From the NCBI GenBank assembly GCA_963770275.1, contig CAVYPD010000005.1, positions 62,001 through 126,000 of the forward strand: a DNA stretch of 64,000 bases. The letters run 5' to 3'. Under the pieces are notes generated by a model. That model was not told the DNA's origin and made no database searches. It saw only the letters and a list, made by a program, of their open reading frames with translations. Source of the stretch: Roseiarcus sp963770275 (GTDB taxonomy: Bacteria; Pseudomonadota; Alphaproteobacteria; Rhizobiales; Beijerinckiaceae). Made by a program: the position numbers and the translations under genes. Below, one piece after another: positions 37,535 through 46,106 of the stretch; position 1 is the stretch's first letter; every line of letters begins with the position of its first letter.

Positions 37535-38902
37535 TTGACGCAAAAGTTCTCCCGCTATTCGTCCCACGTCGCCATGGGCGCTTCGCTCGGCGCGTTCGCC
37601 GCCGGATCAGGAAGCACGGCCGCGACCGCTACGGCGGCGTCAGTTGCGCCCATCGCGTTCTCCAACCTGCGGCTCTTCGACGGCAAGTCGGACGCGCTCA
37701 TCGAGGGCCTGCGGGTCGTCGTCGAGGGCAAGAGGATCAAGTCGGTCGAGCCGGCCGAAACTCCGCTCGCCCCCGACGCGCGCGTCGTGGATTGCCGCGG
37801 CGGAGTTTTGATGCCGGGCCTCATCGATGCGCACTGGCACGCGATGATGGCGTCCCTGCCGGTCACTGTCCTGCTGACCGCGGATGTCGGCTACATCACG
37901 CTGGTCGCGGCCGACGAAGCGAGAAGGACGCTGATGCGCGGCTTCACCAGCGTTCGCGACATGGCCGGCCCAACCTTCAGCCTGAAGCGTGCGATCGATC
38001 AGGGTCTCGTCCCGGGACCCCGCATCTGGCCGTCGGGCGCGATGATTTCGCAAACCGGCGGCCATGGCGACTTCCGCTTTCCCTATGAGGTTCCCGCTTC
38101 CCCCAGTGCGCCGCTGAGCCGGGTGGAGGCGATCGGCGGCGGCGCCATCGCCGATGGCGTCGATCGCGTGCTCCAGCGCGCTCGCGAGCAGCTCATGTTG
38201 GGAGCGAGCCAGCTCAAGCTCGCCGCCGGCGGCGGGGTGTCGTCGCACTACGATCCGATCGACGTCAGCCAATATACCGAAGCCGAGTTCCGCGCCGCAG
38301 TCGACGCCGCGGAAAACTGGGGCACCTATGTCGCCGTGCACGCCTATACGCCGCGCGCGATAAGCACCGCGATCCGCGGCGGCGTCCGATGCATCGAGCA
38401 TGGCCACCTGATGGACGAGCCGACCGCTGAACTGATCGCTCGGAACGGGGTCTGGCTTTGCGCGCAGCCTTTCCTCGACAATGAATATTCCAATCCGATG
38501 CCGACGCCCGAAGGGGAGGCGAAAGCGCAGCAGGTCTACGCGGGAACGGACGCGGCTTACAAGTTCGCCAAGGCGTTCAACATCAAGACGGCGTGGGGCA
38601 CGGATATCTTGTTCGATTCTAACATGACCGTGCATCAGGGCGCGATCCTGACGACGCTCGAGCGCTGGTATCGGCCAGTCGAAATCCTCAAGATGGCGAC
38701 CGCGGTCAACGGCGAACTCCTGGCGATGTCCGGGCCGCGCAACCCTTATCCAGGCAAGCTCGGCGTGATCGAGGCGGGCGCCCTTGCCGACCTCATCATC
38801 GTCGACGGCGACCCGACCGCCAACCTCAAGCTCATCGCCGATCCGGAGAAGAACTTCCTCGTCATCATGAAGGACGGGCGGGTCGTTAAGGACGCTCTGT
38901 GA
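37535..38902 (+). CDS. Amidohydrolase family protein (imidazolonepropionase/prolidase-like)
   Basis: About 455 residues from TTG 37535; ATG 37574 (MGASLGAF) is an alternative. A short exported or Tat-like leader may be present (GASLGAFAAGSGSTAATATA). The metal-dependent hydrolase motifs are PGLIDAHWHAMM (a His-x-His variant), the Lys in SQLKLAAGGGVSS, VAVHAYTP, CIEHGHLMD and TAWGTDILFD (final Asp). A urease-type beta sandwich closes the C-terminus (ADLIIVDGDPTANL). Members hydrolyse Xaa-Pro dipeptides or cyclic amides; the substrate cannot be told. Confidence 0.83.
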   Translation: MTQKFSRYSSHVAMGASLGAFAAGSGSTAATATAASVAPIAFSNLRLFDGKSDALIEGLRVVVEGKRIKSVEPAETPLAPDARVVDCRGGVLMPGLIDAHWHAMMASLPVTVLLTADVGYITLVAADEARRTLMRGFTSVRDMAGPTFSLKRAIDQGLVPGPRIWPSGAMISQTGGHGDFRFPYEVPASPSAPLSRVEAIGGGAIADGVDRVLQRAREQLMLGASQLKLAAGGGVSSHYDPIDVSQYTEAEFRAAVDAAENWGTYVAVHAYTPRAISTAIRGGVRCIEHGHLMDEPTAELIARNGVWLCAQPFLDNEYSNPMPTPEGEAKAQQVYAGTDAAYKFAKAFNIKTAWGTDILFDSNMTVHQGAILTTLERWYRPVEILKMATAVNGELLAMSGPRNPYPGKLGVIEAGALADLIIVDGDPTANLKLIADPEKNFLVIMKDGRVVKDAL

Positions 38903-38921
38903 GCCGCCAGAAGGCTCGCCC

Positions 38922-40046
38922 TCACTCGCTTAAAGTCGTCGCCGGCGAGACTCGAGCCGCCCCCGCAGACTGCGCATGGGCGATGGCGCTGGCGACCGTC
39001 GCCATCGTCGGCATGCCGCCGAGCTGCATGGATTCGACCGCGGTTGAGGGCACGATCACGATGGTCGCGTTGCTGCGCTTCAGGCCCTCATAGAGCATGT
39101 TCATCGCGCGCAGGTGAAAGGCGGTCGGGTTGTCCGCGTAGGCCTTGGCGGCAGCGTTGAACGAGTCCGCCACCTGCCGCTCCGAATCGCCCAGGATTAC
39201 GCGCGCCTGCCGTTCGCGCTCGGCTTGCGCCTGCATCGACATCGCGTCCTGCAAGGCGGCAGGGATGCGCACGTCCTTGAGTTCAACCGCGATGACGTCG
39301 ATCCCCCATGGCTTGGCGCGCGCGTCGATGATGCGCTGCAATTCGACGCTGAGCTTCTCGCGCCCTTCCAGCATATCGGCCAGCATGGTCTTGCCGATCA
39401 CGTCGCGCAGCGCGGTCTGCGCTGCCCAGTTGATCGCCGAGCCGTAGTCGGCGACGTCGAGCGCCGCCGTTTTCGGGTCGACCACCTTCCAGAACAGCAC
39501 CGCATCGACGTCGACCGGCACCGTATCGCGCGTCATCGTCTCTTCCGCTTTGAAGGTGGCGGTAATGACGCGGGTATCGATTCGGTAGGGCACGGTCTCG
39601 ATGATCGGCACGATGAAGAACAAGCCCGGGCCCTCGAGGCTGCGAAACTTGCCGAGCCTCAGCACCACCACCCGCTCCCACTGGTCGGCGACCTTGGTCG
39701 CGCTGGCGACGATCGAGGCGACGATGAAGCTCAAGACCGCGATCGAGACGCTTGCGACGGTGCTCGTCTGGCTCATGTTTGCATAGGCAAGCCCCAGGCC
39801 AGCCACGAAGACGATAATGAAGATCAGCCCCGGCAAGACGGGTTTCGCATGGCAAAGGACCTCGATCGCCACGTCCGGCGCCGGCCCGCGCGCCTGATCG
39901 CGTTCTCGTATTATGTGGGGTGTTTTCCCGCCAAACGCCAGAGTTTGTCGCAGCTGGCGGGGCAAGTTCAGAATTGACGCCACCGCGGCGCCCGTGAAAA
40001 AAATGTGATCGAACGGGGACGAATTGGGGGTTGCGTGAGCGTTCAC
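38922..40046 (-). CDS. Slipin/stomatin-like SPFH domain protein
   Basis: 374 residues from GTG 40046; the exact start is uncertain and later starts are possible. Two hydrophobic segments (VLPGLIFIIVFVAGLGLAYA and VASVSIAVLSFIVASIVASA) anchor it. The SPFH domain follows: ERVVVLRLGKFRSLEGPGLF, DVDAVLFWKVVDP, WGIDVIAVELKDVRIPAALQ, and a coiled-coil with QAQAERERQARVILGDSE. Slipins scaffold membrane microdomains and often pair with a NfeD protease, which is not seen here. Convergent with the amidohydrolase. Confidence 0.85.
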   Translation of the reverse strand: MNAHATPNSSPFDHIFFTGAAVASILNLPRQLRQTLAFGGKTPHIIRERDQARGPAPDVAIEVLCHAKPVLPGLIFIIVFVAGLGLAYANMSQTSTVASVSIAVLSFIVASIVASATKVADQWERVVVLRLGKFRSLEGPGLFFIVPIIETVPYRIDTRVITATFKAEETMTRDTVPVDVDAVLFWKVVDPKTAALDVADYGSAINWAAQTALRDVIGKTMLADMLEGREKLSVELQRIIDARAKPWGIDVIAVELKDVRIPAALQDAMSMQAQAERERQARVILGDSERQVADSFNAAAKAYADNPTAFHLRAMNMLYEGLKRSNATIVIVPSTAVESMQLGGMPTMATVASAIAHAQSAGAARVSPATTLSE

Positions 40047-40105
40047 GTTTGATTAACAATTCGTGAAGAGGGCTTCCGGCCGGCGCGAATTCAGAGGGCG
40101 CTGCG

Positions 40106-40439
40106 ATGAAACGCCTTTGTTTGACGATCGTATGTCTCAGCGCTGTCGCCTGGACGCAGGCGTCGGCCGAAGGTTTATCCTCCGATCCGCTGAAGGCGCC
40201 CTCGACCGCACGCGGCGAAGGCGAAGCACCCGACCGCCCAGAAGTCAGCGAGCCTCGACGACGCCGTTCGCTTCTCGGACCCCTACGCGCCGCCTGAGGG
40301 CACGACGGTCGTGAGAAAAAGCGGCGGCCCTCCTGGCTATTCGTATCGGATTCCGACCGAGCCGAAGGGCGGCCTGTCGATTTCCATGGGTCAGGATCAG
40401 GGCGGCCATACCACCGGCGGACTTAAGTGGGGCTTCTAG
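40106..40439 (+). CDS. Small exported protein, one frameshift
   Basis: The N-terminal frame from ATG 40106 gives a signal peptide (LCLTIVCLSAVAWTQASA). After about 40240-40255 the next frame continues SLDDAVRFSDPYAPPEGTTV, KSGGPPGYSYRIPTEPKGGL and a Gly-rich end (GGHTTGGLKWGF), with stop TAG at 40437-40439. Removing one base gives a single protein of about 110 residues. Periplasmic, function unknown. Divergent from the slipin gene. Confidence 0.5.
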
Positions 40440-40496
40440 GCTAGACGCTGCTGCGCTTCCACCCTGTCCTCGCCGCGGCCGAGCTAATTTATGCTC

Positions 40497-40976
40497 TCAT
40501 CTAAGGCATGCGCTGAGCCGCGTAACGATCCGGTCAAAACGCGCCTTTTCGTTTAGCGGATATGCGATCTCAAACCCCGCCATAACGTCTCCCTTAAGGA
40601 TCTGACGCGTGAAGACAATTCTGTCGCCTGCAATTCCGGACGCCACCGCCCAGTTATTTTTGGCTGCGTGATAAGTGCCGTTGATCGGTCGGCCTGCGAC
40701 AGCGGACAGTTCGTTTGCAGCGACTGAAGCCGGCGTGTCCGAGGTTGCATTATACGAGCCGTGGACAATTAAAGTGGCGCCCGGCGGACCTTCGAAAGTG
40801 ACTCCATCATGGGCGTCTGGCTCGGCGCCGGCGCGAAAGAGAGAGGCGGGATAACAGAGACTATATCCGTAGCGGCTGTTGACATACGTCCTCCACGCTT
40901 CCTCCGTTTGAGCCGCGGCCCCAGTCGCGCAAGAGGCGATCAGCCATGCTACGAGAAATCGTTTGTCCATGAACAT
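40497..40976 (-). CDS. Exported protein of unknown function
   Basis: About 159 residues from ATG 40976 (AAGGG upstream); ATG 40970 is an alternative. It has a signal peptide (RFLVAWLIASCATGAAAQ). The mature part reads WRTYVNSRYGYSLCYPASLF, DGVTFEGPPGATLIVHGSY and DRIVFTRQILKGDVMAGFEI, with a Cys near the middle and one at the end. The pattern NSRYGYSLCYP is common in uncharacterised periplasmic beta-rich proteins of proteobacteria. No enzymatic motif is visible. Divergent from the M23 peptidase gene. Confidence 0.7.
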   Translation of the reverse strand: MFMDKRFLVAWLIASCATGAAAQTEEAWRTYVNSRYGYSLCYPASLFRAGAEPDAHDGVTFEGPPGATLIVHGSYNATSDTPASVAANELSAVAGRPINGTYHAAKNNWAVASGIAGDRIVFTRQILKGDVMAGFEIAYPLNEKARFDRIVTRLSACLR

Positions 40977-41040
40977 GGCGCCCTTGTGCGTGGTTTCGTC
41001 CCGCAGGCGCCGATGTGAAGTCCGCGGCTGCAAAGACAAC

Positions 41041-41070
41041 GCAGGAGTCAGTTCTGTGATATTCTCCTGC
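41041..41070. promoter_or_regulatory. Perfect 7-base inverted repeat between divergent genes
   Basis: GCAGGAG (41041-41047) and CTCCTGC (41064-41070) are exact inverted copies separated by 16 bases, lying between the divergent exported-protein (40976) and M23 (41089) genes. It could be an operator or an RNA hairpin in the M23 leader. Function unproven. Confidence 0.35.
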
Positions 41071-41088
41071 ATCAGAAACTGTCGCAAG

Positions 41089-42235
41089 ATGCGCATTCAT
41101 TTTGCCTTTATTGCCTTCATTCTCGCGTCAGGCGCATCGGCCGAGGACTACGGCCGGCCAACCGCGATCCTGGTCAGTCCGATTCATGAGGCTCAGGTCG
41201 TCCGCGGCGACGACGGCATGGATCACGTCGAATACGACCTTCTTGTCGTCAGCGTGTTCTCCGAGCCGGTGACGCTATCGAGCGTGGCTGTGCTCGATCC
41301 CACCGGCAAAGAACTCATGCGGATGGATGGGGACATCCTTGCCGCCGCGACCCAGACTCTCTTCTCGAAGACGCCGTCCCCCGTCGTTCCCGCGTCGGCT
41401 GCTGTCTCAGTTGACGTCGATCTGATCATGCCCGCGGGCACAGCCCCGGAGCGTGTGACGCACCGGATCGCTTACAGCACTCGCGCCGGACTCCAAGGAC
41501 AAGGCGATGATTGATCGCCCCGAGGTCGATGGTCCCGAGGTTGCCATCAATCGCCAGCCAGCCATTGTCATCCGGCCGCCGCTTGCGGGGGATGGCTGGC
41601 TCGTCACCAGCGCCTGCTGCAAGCCCAACGTCCACCGAGACGAACGCATCGCGATCAATGGGGCCCGCATCGAGACCGCCGAAACCTTCGCCGTCGATTG
41701 GGGCAAGGTCAAAGGCGACAGACTCTTCGATGGTGATGGCAAGACGGTCGAGCTCTTCTATGGCTTCGGCGAGGACGTCCTCGCGGTCGCCGATGGAACT
41801 GTGGTCTCGATTCACGACGGCATGTCCGATGCGACGCCGTTTGTTGCAATGACGCCGAAGTCGACGTCGGACTATGGCGGCAACAACGTGATGATGGAAA
41901 TCGCTCCGAATGTCTTCGCCTGGTACGCGCATTTGCGTCACGGCAGCATTGCTGTGAAAGTTGGCGACGCCGTGAAGGCCGGGGCGTCCATCGGCAAATT
42001 GGGTAACACGGGACCCTCGACCGGACCCCACCTCCATCTGGGTCTTCTCGACAAGCCCGATCCTATCGCCGGGCGCGGCCTGCCTTTCGTTTTTGACAGC
42101 TTCACGTTGGTTGGCGCGGTCGATTTCGATAAGTCGGAGGGGGATCGATTGGTCATCGCGCCGCGATCCCGGCAAGTGCGGTCCGAGTATCCGCTCTACG
42201 GCGGCATCCTGAATTTCCCGGACTTACGCCCGTGA
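41089..42235 (+). CDS. M23 family metallopeptidase, one frameshift
   Basis: Two frames form one exported protein of about 381 residues. Residues 1-20 are a signal (HFAFIAFILASGASA). Residues 20-140 are a beta-rich region (VVRGDDGMDHVEYDLLVVSV). After a single-base insertion near 41501-41508, the C-terminal lysostaphin-type domain follows: TFAVDWGKVKGDRLF, YGFGEDVLAVADGTVVS, NVFAWYAHLRHGS and PSTGPHLHLGLLD (zinc His-x-His). The first histidine ligand position looks non-canonical (ETFAVD), as in other members of this subgroup. Related proteins are single chains, so two overlapping genes (ATG 41507) are the less likely reading. Probably cleaves peptidoglycan cross-bridges. Confidence 0.75.
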
Positions 42236-42978
42236 GCGAGGCAGGGCAGGGACGCGGCGTCTGCCTTGTCATCGGGGCGGGCGACGGGCTCGGCGCTTCG
42301 ATCGCGCATGCCTTTGCGCGCGAGGGTCTTCGCGTCTGCGTCACCCGGCGGCCGCGAAACACCGAGGCGGTCGACAAGCTGGCGGAAGGGATCCGTGCGG
42401 AGGGCGGCGAGGCTTACGCGTTTGGGCTCGACGCGCGCGTCGAAGACGATGTCGCGGCGCTCATTGAACGGATCGAGCGCGAGATCGGCCCGATCGAGGT
42501 GCTCGTCTTCAACATCGGCGCGAATGTGCGTTTCCCGATCGTCGAGACGACCACGCGGGTCTATTCCAAGGTTTGGGAGATGGCCGCGCTCGCCGGATTC
42601 CTCGCGAGCCGCGAGGCGGCGCGGGGCATGATCGAGCGCGGCCGCGGCACCATCCTTTTCACCGGCGCGACCGCGAGCGTCCGCGGTGGCTCAGGCTTTG
42701 CCGCTTTCGCGGGCGCAAAGCACGCGCTCAGGGCGCTGGCGCAAAGTCTCGCCCGCGAACTGGGACCAAAGGGAATCCATGTGGCTCATGTCGTGATCGA
42801 CGGCGCGATTGACGGGGCCTTCATCCGCGGGTTTATGCCGGACGCCGCCGAAAAACTGGCGCGGGAGGAAATTCTCGTTCCCGACGAGATCGCCAAAAAC
42901 TATGTTTGGCTCCATCGCCAAAAACGCAGCGCCTGGACATTCGAGATGGACTTGCGGCCATGGTCGGAGAATTGGTGA
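42232..42978 (+). CDS. SDR family oxidoreductase
   Basis: A 248-residue short-chain dehydrogenase. Its GTG overlaps the M23 stop (GTGA). The cofactor loop is VIGAGDGLGASIA in place of the usual TGxxxGxG, with VTRRPRN following. VFNIGANV stands for the NNAG motif. The catalytic Tyr-x-x-x-Lys is replaced by FAAFAGAKHALRAL, so the Tyr appears as Phe while the Lys is kept. This atypical active site occurs in a subgroup of rhizobial SDRs and may mean altered or lost catalysis. The TGA overlaps the next ATG. Confidence 0.82.
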   Translation: MSEAGQGRGVCLVIGAGDGLGASIAHAFAREGLRVCVTRRPRNTEAVDKLAEGIRAEGGEAYAFGLDARVEDDVAALIERIEREIGPIEVLVFNIGANVRFPIVETTTRVYSKVWEMAALAGFLASREAARGMIERGRGTILFTGATASVRGGSGFAAFAGAKHALRALAQSLARELGPKGIHVAHVVIDGAIDGAFIRGFMPDAAEKLAREEILVPDEIAKNYVWLHRQKRSAWTFEMDLRPWSENW

Positions 42979-43598
42979 TGAGCGCGACCGTCGAGTTCAT
43001 TTTCGATTTTGCCAGCCCCAACTGCTATCTCGCGTACCGCGTGCTGCCGTCGATTCTCGAACGCACGGGCGCGCCGCTCGTTATCCACCCTTGCCTGCTT
43101 GGGGGCATCTTCAAGGCGACCGGCAATGTGGCGCCGGGAATCGCCTTTGCGGGGGTCAAGGGCAAGCTCGAATACGAGACACTGGAATTTCGCCGCTTCG
43201 TCGCCAAGCACAGCATCGACAAGTTCCGCGACAATCCGCATTTTCCAGTCAACACCTTGATGCTGATGCGCGGATACATCGCCGCCCGTGAGGCCGACGT
43301 CGAGGCCGATTATCTCGAGATGGGGCTCAAGGGCCTGTGGGAAGAGGGCCTCAAGCTCGACGATCGAGAAGTTCTGGCGCGCCGCATCGATTCCGCGGGC
43401 CTCAATTCTGCGAGCCTGCTCGCGGCCGCCCAGACAGATCGCGTCAAGCTGAAGCTTGCCGACAATACCGCTGCTGCGGTCGCGCGCGGCGTGTTCGGGG
43501 TTCCGACCTTCTTCGTCGGCGATGACATGTTCTTCGGCAAGGATCGGTTGGCGCAGGTCGAAGAGGCGGTCCAGGCGGCCCCTGCGCAAGCGTCATAA
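42978..43598 (+). CDS. 2-hydroxychromene-2-carboxylate isomerase/DsbA-like thioredoxin fold protein
   Basis: 206 residues from ATG 42978, which overlaps the SDR stop (TGATG). It is a DsbA-like/kappa-class GST fold: VEFIFDFASPNCYLAYRVLP gives the glutathione-binding Ser or Asn region, and GVFGVPTFFVGDDMFFGKDR the cis-Pro motif and family end. Kappa-GST members isomerise hydroxychromenecarboxylate in aromatic degradation, but many homologues act on unknown substrates. Coupling with the SDR suggests one small catabolic or detoxifying unit. Confidence 0.85.
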   Translation: MSATVEFIFDFASPNCYLAYRVLPSILERTGAPLVIHPCLLGGIFKATGNVAPGIAFAGVKGKLEYETLEFRRFVAKHSIDKFRDNPHFPVNTLMLMRGYIAAREADVEADYLEMGLKGLWEEGLKLDDREVLARRIDSAGLNSASLLAAAQTDRVKLKLADNTAAAVARGVFGVPTFFVGDDMFFGKDRLAQVEEAVQAAPAQAS

Positions 43599-43716
43599 GA
43601 GCGAGCACGGGCGCGGCGACTGCGCGGGAGGGCGGCTCTATCGGCGCGTCATTTCTGCGTTCGAATCGGCACTAAATTAAGGATCAGCGAGCAATCACGG
43701 CCCGCAATCGGGGGTC

Positions 43717-43730
43717 GCTAAAATTTTAGC
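43717..43730. promoter_or_regulatory. Perfect 14-base palindrome upstream of the Flp pilin
   Basis: GCTAAAATTTTAGC is an exact palindrome in otherwise GC-rich DNA, 138 bases before the flp pilin start. It is a candidate operator; the cognate regulator is unknown. Confidence 0.4.
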
Positions 43731-43867
43731 TGTCCAATCGAGCGGTTGGCAATCGGCAGGTGGGATTTTGCATCGTGGTCGGGGTCCTGCGCCCACTTCA
43801 AAAGTCTCGGTTTTGGAACCGCCGCGGCTTGCGAACGCAGGGGCCCATACAGCGTCAGGAGAAACCC

Positions 43868-44029
43868 ATGCTTCGAGTTCGAAACTTTCTTAGCGATAAA
43901 TCCGGTGTGACGGCGATCGAATATGCGTTGATCGCCAGCTTGATTGCAGTCTTTATTATCGTCGCCGTCCAGCTTGTCGGTACGCAGGTCAGCACGGTGT
44001 TCAACGAGATCGGCACCACACTCAAATAA
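43868..44029 (+). CDS. Flp/Fap-type pilin
   Basis: A 53-residue type IVb prepilin starting at ATG 43868 after AGGAGAAACCC. The short leader ends with SDKSGVTAIEYALIA: cleavage follows the Gly, and Glu and Tyr sit at the usual +5 and +6 places. A hydrophobic helix (LIAVFIIVAVQLVG) follows. The protein would assemble into tight-adherence (Tad) pili. No tad or cpa genes are in the window, so this is an orphan copy. Confidence 0.9.
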   Translation: MLRVRNFLSDKSGVTAIEYALIASLIAVFIIVAVQLVGTQVSTVFNEIGTTLK

Positions 44030-44035
44030 GCAAGG

Positions 44036-44067
44036 GCGCGCCGGCCGCGGGGTTCGGGCTGGCGCGC
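44036..44067 (+). terminator. Hairpin after the Flp pilin gene
   Basis: GCGCGCCGGCC (44036-44046) pairs with GGCTGGCGCGC (44057-44067) with one mismatch around a ten-base loop. There is no U run, so it may act as a 3' stabiliser or a weak terminator. Confidence 0.5.
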
Positions 44068-44146
44068 GACAATCCGGACAGTCGGTTTACAGAGCGCGAT
44101 CGCGCGCGGACAATGGCAACGCGCCCATCCTCCAGGGGTCCTTGAC

Positions 44147-45241
44147 ATGGCCCGACTCGCGATCGCGCTGTCGTTGTCGCTTATCTTAGCCTCCGCCTCC
44201 GCCTCGGCGGCGGAGCGCCTTCGCAGCTACCCGATCGATCCGGCGCAGGTGTCGGTTTCCGGCCTTTCGTCCGGCGCCTTCATGGCCAACCAGCTGCACA
44301 TCGCCCATTCCGCCCAGATTATGGGCGCGGCCATGATCGCGGGCGGCCTTTATGGCTGCGCGGTCCTGCATGCGACCGAAGACGGCGTCGAGGCGCTTGA
44401 TTCCCAGGCGGCCGGGCCTTGCCTGTCGACGCCCTTTCTTCTCGAGAGCGTCTCTTTCTACACGGGCCTCGTCAAGACGCTTGCCGGCAAGGCCGAAATC
44501 GACCCGCCGTCGAATCTCGCCCACAGCAGAATTTATCTCTTCACCGGAGGCTCCGATTCGGTGGTGAGCTCAAAGACGGTTGAGAAAGGCAAGGCCGTCT
44601 ACGCCGCGCTCGGCGTTCCGAACGCAAACATCGTCTTCGAGGACCACAGCGGGCCGGCCGCAAGAGCCGGGCATTCCTGGGTGACGAAAAATTTCGGCGG
44701 CAAATGCTCCGTCAACAAAGCGCCCTACATCAACGATTGCAATTACGACCAAGCCGGAGCCGAGCTCAAGGCGATCTATGGCCCGGCCCTCAACCCGCCG
44801 GCTGCGGCGCCCTCAGGCAGGATCGTCGCGTTCGACCAGACTGAATTCGTGTCCGCAGGAGCGCGAGCGAACGGATTGTCGGACACCGGCTATCTCTATG
44901 TACCGAAAGATTGCGAACCCTCCGCTCCGGCGCGGTGCCGGCTGCACATCGTTCTGCACGGCTGCACGCAATCTTCAGAGGCGCTTGGTGATGAATTCTA
45001 CACTAAGATCGGCGTCAATGAATGGGCGGATTCCAATCGGATCGTCGTCCTTTATCCACAGGCGCACGCAACCACGGTCGCTGAGCTGCCCCCAGAGGCC
45101 GGCTTGACGGCGGCGATCGACGCCAATCCCTATGGCTGCTGGAATTGGTGGGGATACGCCGAGGATCCACGCTATCTGACGAAAAATGGCGTTCAGATCG
45201 GCGCCATCTGGGCCATGGTGCGGCGGATCGAAGGCCAATGA
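44147..45241 (+). CDS. Extracellular polyhydroxybutyrate depolymerase-type esterase
   Basis: 364 residues with a signal peptide (IALSLSLILASASASA). The lipase box is SVSGLSSGAFMANQ with nucleophile Ser42 near the N-terminus. The second half has HIVLHGCTQSSEAL (oxyanion region), VLYPQAHAT and NPYGCWNWWGY. The fold matches PHB depolymerase-family esterases (PhaZ7-like or poly(3-hydroxybutyrate) depolymerases) secreted to degrade PHB or other polyesters. Cys residues are numerous, as expected for an exported enzyme. The substrate within the family is uncertain. Confidence 0.85.
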   Translation: MARLAIALSLSLILASASASAAERLRSYPIDPAQVSVSGLSSGAFMANQLHIAHSAQIMGAAMIAGGLYGCAVLHATEDGVEALDSQAAGPCLSTPFLLESVSFYTGLVKTLAGKAEIDPPSNLAHSRIYLFTGGSDSVVSSKTVEKGKAVYAALGVPNANIVFEDHSGPAARAGHSWVTKNFGGKCSVNKAPYINDCNYDQAGAELKAIYGPALNPPAAAPSGRIVAFDQTEFVSAGARANGLSDTGYLYVPKDCEPSAPARCRLHIVLHGCTQSSEALGDEFYTKIGVNEWADSNRIVVLYPQAHATTVAELPPEAGLTAAIDANPYGCWNWWGYAEDPRYLTKNGVQIGAIWAMVRRIEGQ

Positions 45242-45371
45242 GGCCGGCCTGGGTATTAGTACGGAGCTAGCGATCTCCAGGTCCGAGCTTGGAAACACGC
45301 TGCGGCGCCCTAGATTGGGGCGCCCCGGGCGGCGTGGGGTCGAAGCGTAAGGACTGAGGGCTCACCGGCGC

Positions 45372-46106
45372 ATGGACGAACTTCTCCGCCTGGCGGAAGA
45401 TCCCGACGCATGGGCGGCGCTCGCGACTCTCATCGCGATGGAGGTCGTGCTCGGCCTCGACAATCTCGTGTTCATCGCGCTGCTCACGAACCGCATCGAC
45501 GAACGCCGGCGGGGCTTGGCGCGCAAACTGGGTCTGTCGCTCGCGCTCGTGTTCCGCCTCGCGCTGCTCGCTTCGGCGTCGTATTTGGTGCATTTCACGG
45601 ACCCGCTAGCCTCGGTGCTCGGACACGCTTTTTCCGTGCGCGACCTGCTTTTGCTGGCGGGCGGACTGTTCCTGGTCTGGAAGGCGACGAGCGAAATCCA
45701 CCACCGCGTCGATCCGGATGACGAGGATGCTGACAAGAAGCCGGCTTCGCCGGTCGGGCTCATCTCCGGCCTCATCCAGATCATCATGATCGACATCGTC
45801 TTCTCGGTCGACAGCATCATCACGGCCGTGGGCATGACGGAGTATTTTCCAATCATGGTCATAGCGGTCGTCGTGGCGGTCGGGGTGATGATGGTCGCCG
45901 TGGGGCCGCTGGCGGCGTTCATCCACCGCAATCCGACGGTTTTGATGCTGGCGCTGAGCTTCCTCCTGATGATCGGCATGACGCTGATCGCCGACGGTTT
46001 CGGCTTTCATATCGAAAGAGGTTATATTTACGCCGCGATGTTTTTTTCCTCTGTGGTCGAGACGCTCAACGTCTTGGCCAGGCGCAAACGCAGACGGCCG
46101 ACATGA
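45372..46106 (+). CDS. TerC family integral membrane protein
   Basis: 244 residues with about seven helices. MEVVLGLDNLVFIALLTN and IMIDIVFSVDSIITAVGM carry the two TerC signature Asp residues, and EIHHRVDPDD is a cytoplasmic loop. TerC proteins are linked to tellurite resistance and to metal (manganese) handling at the membrane. The ATG of the following LysE gene overlaps its stop (ATGA), so the two are co-expressed. Confidence 0.9.
   Translation: MDELLRLAEDPDAWAALATLIAMEVVLGLDNLVFIALLTNRIDERRRGLARKLGLSLALVFRLALLASASYLVHFTDPLASVLGHAFSVRDLLLLAGGLFLVWKATSEIHHRVDPDDEDADKKPASPVGLISGLIQIIMIDIVFSVDSIITAVGMTEYFPIMVIAVVVAVGVMMVAVGPLAAFIHRNPTVLMLALSFLLMIGMTLIADGFGFHIERGYIYAAMFFSSVVETLNVLARRKRRRPT

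Noticed and set aside
41501..41514. Two overlapping genes (exported protein and separate M23 peptidase)
   Set aside because: Related proteins have both regions in one chain, and the change of frame fits the many single-base insertions in this window. A separate ATG at 41507 is not excluded.
43740..43790. Sigma-54-type promoter before the Flp pilin
   Set aside because: GG and GC elements are present around GGTGGGATTTTGCA, but their spacing does not match the required ten bases between GG and GC.
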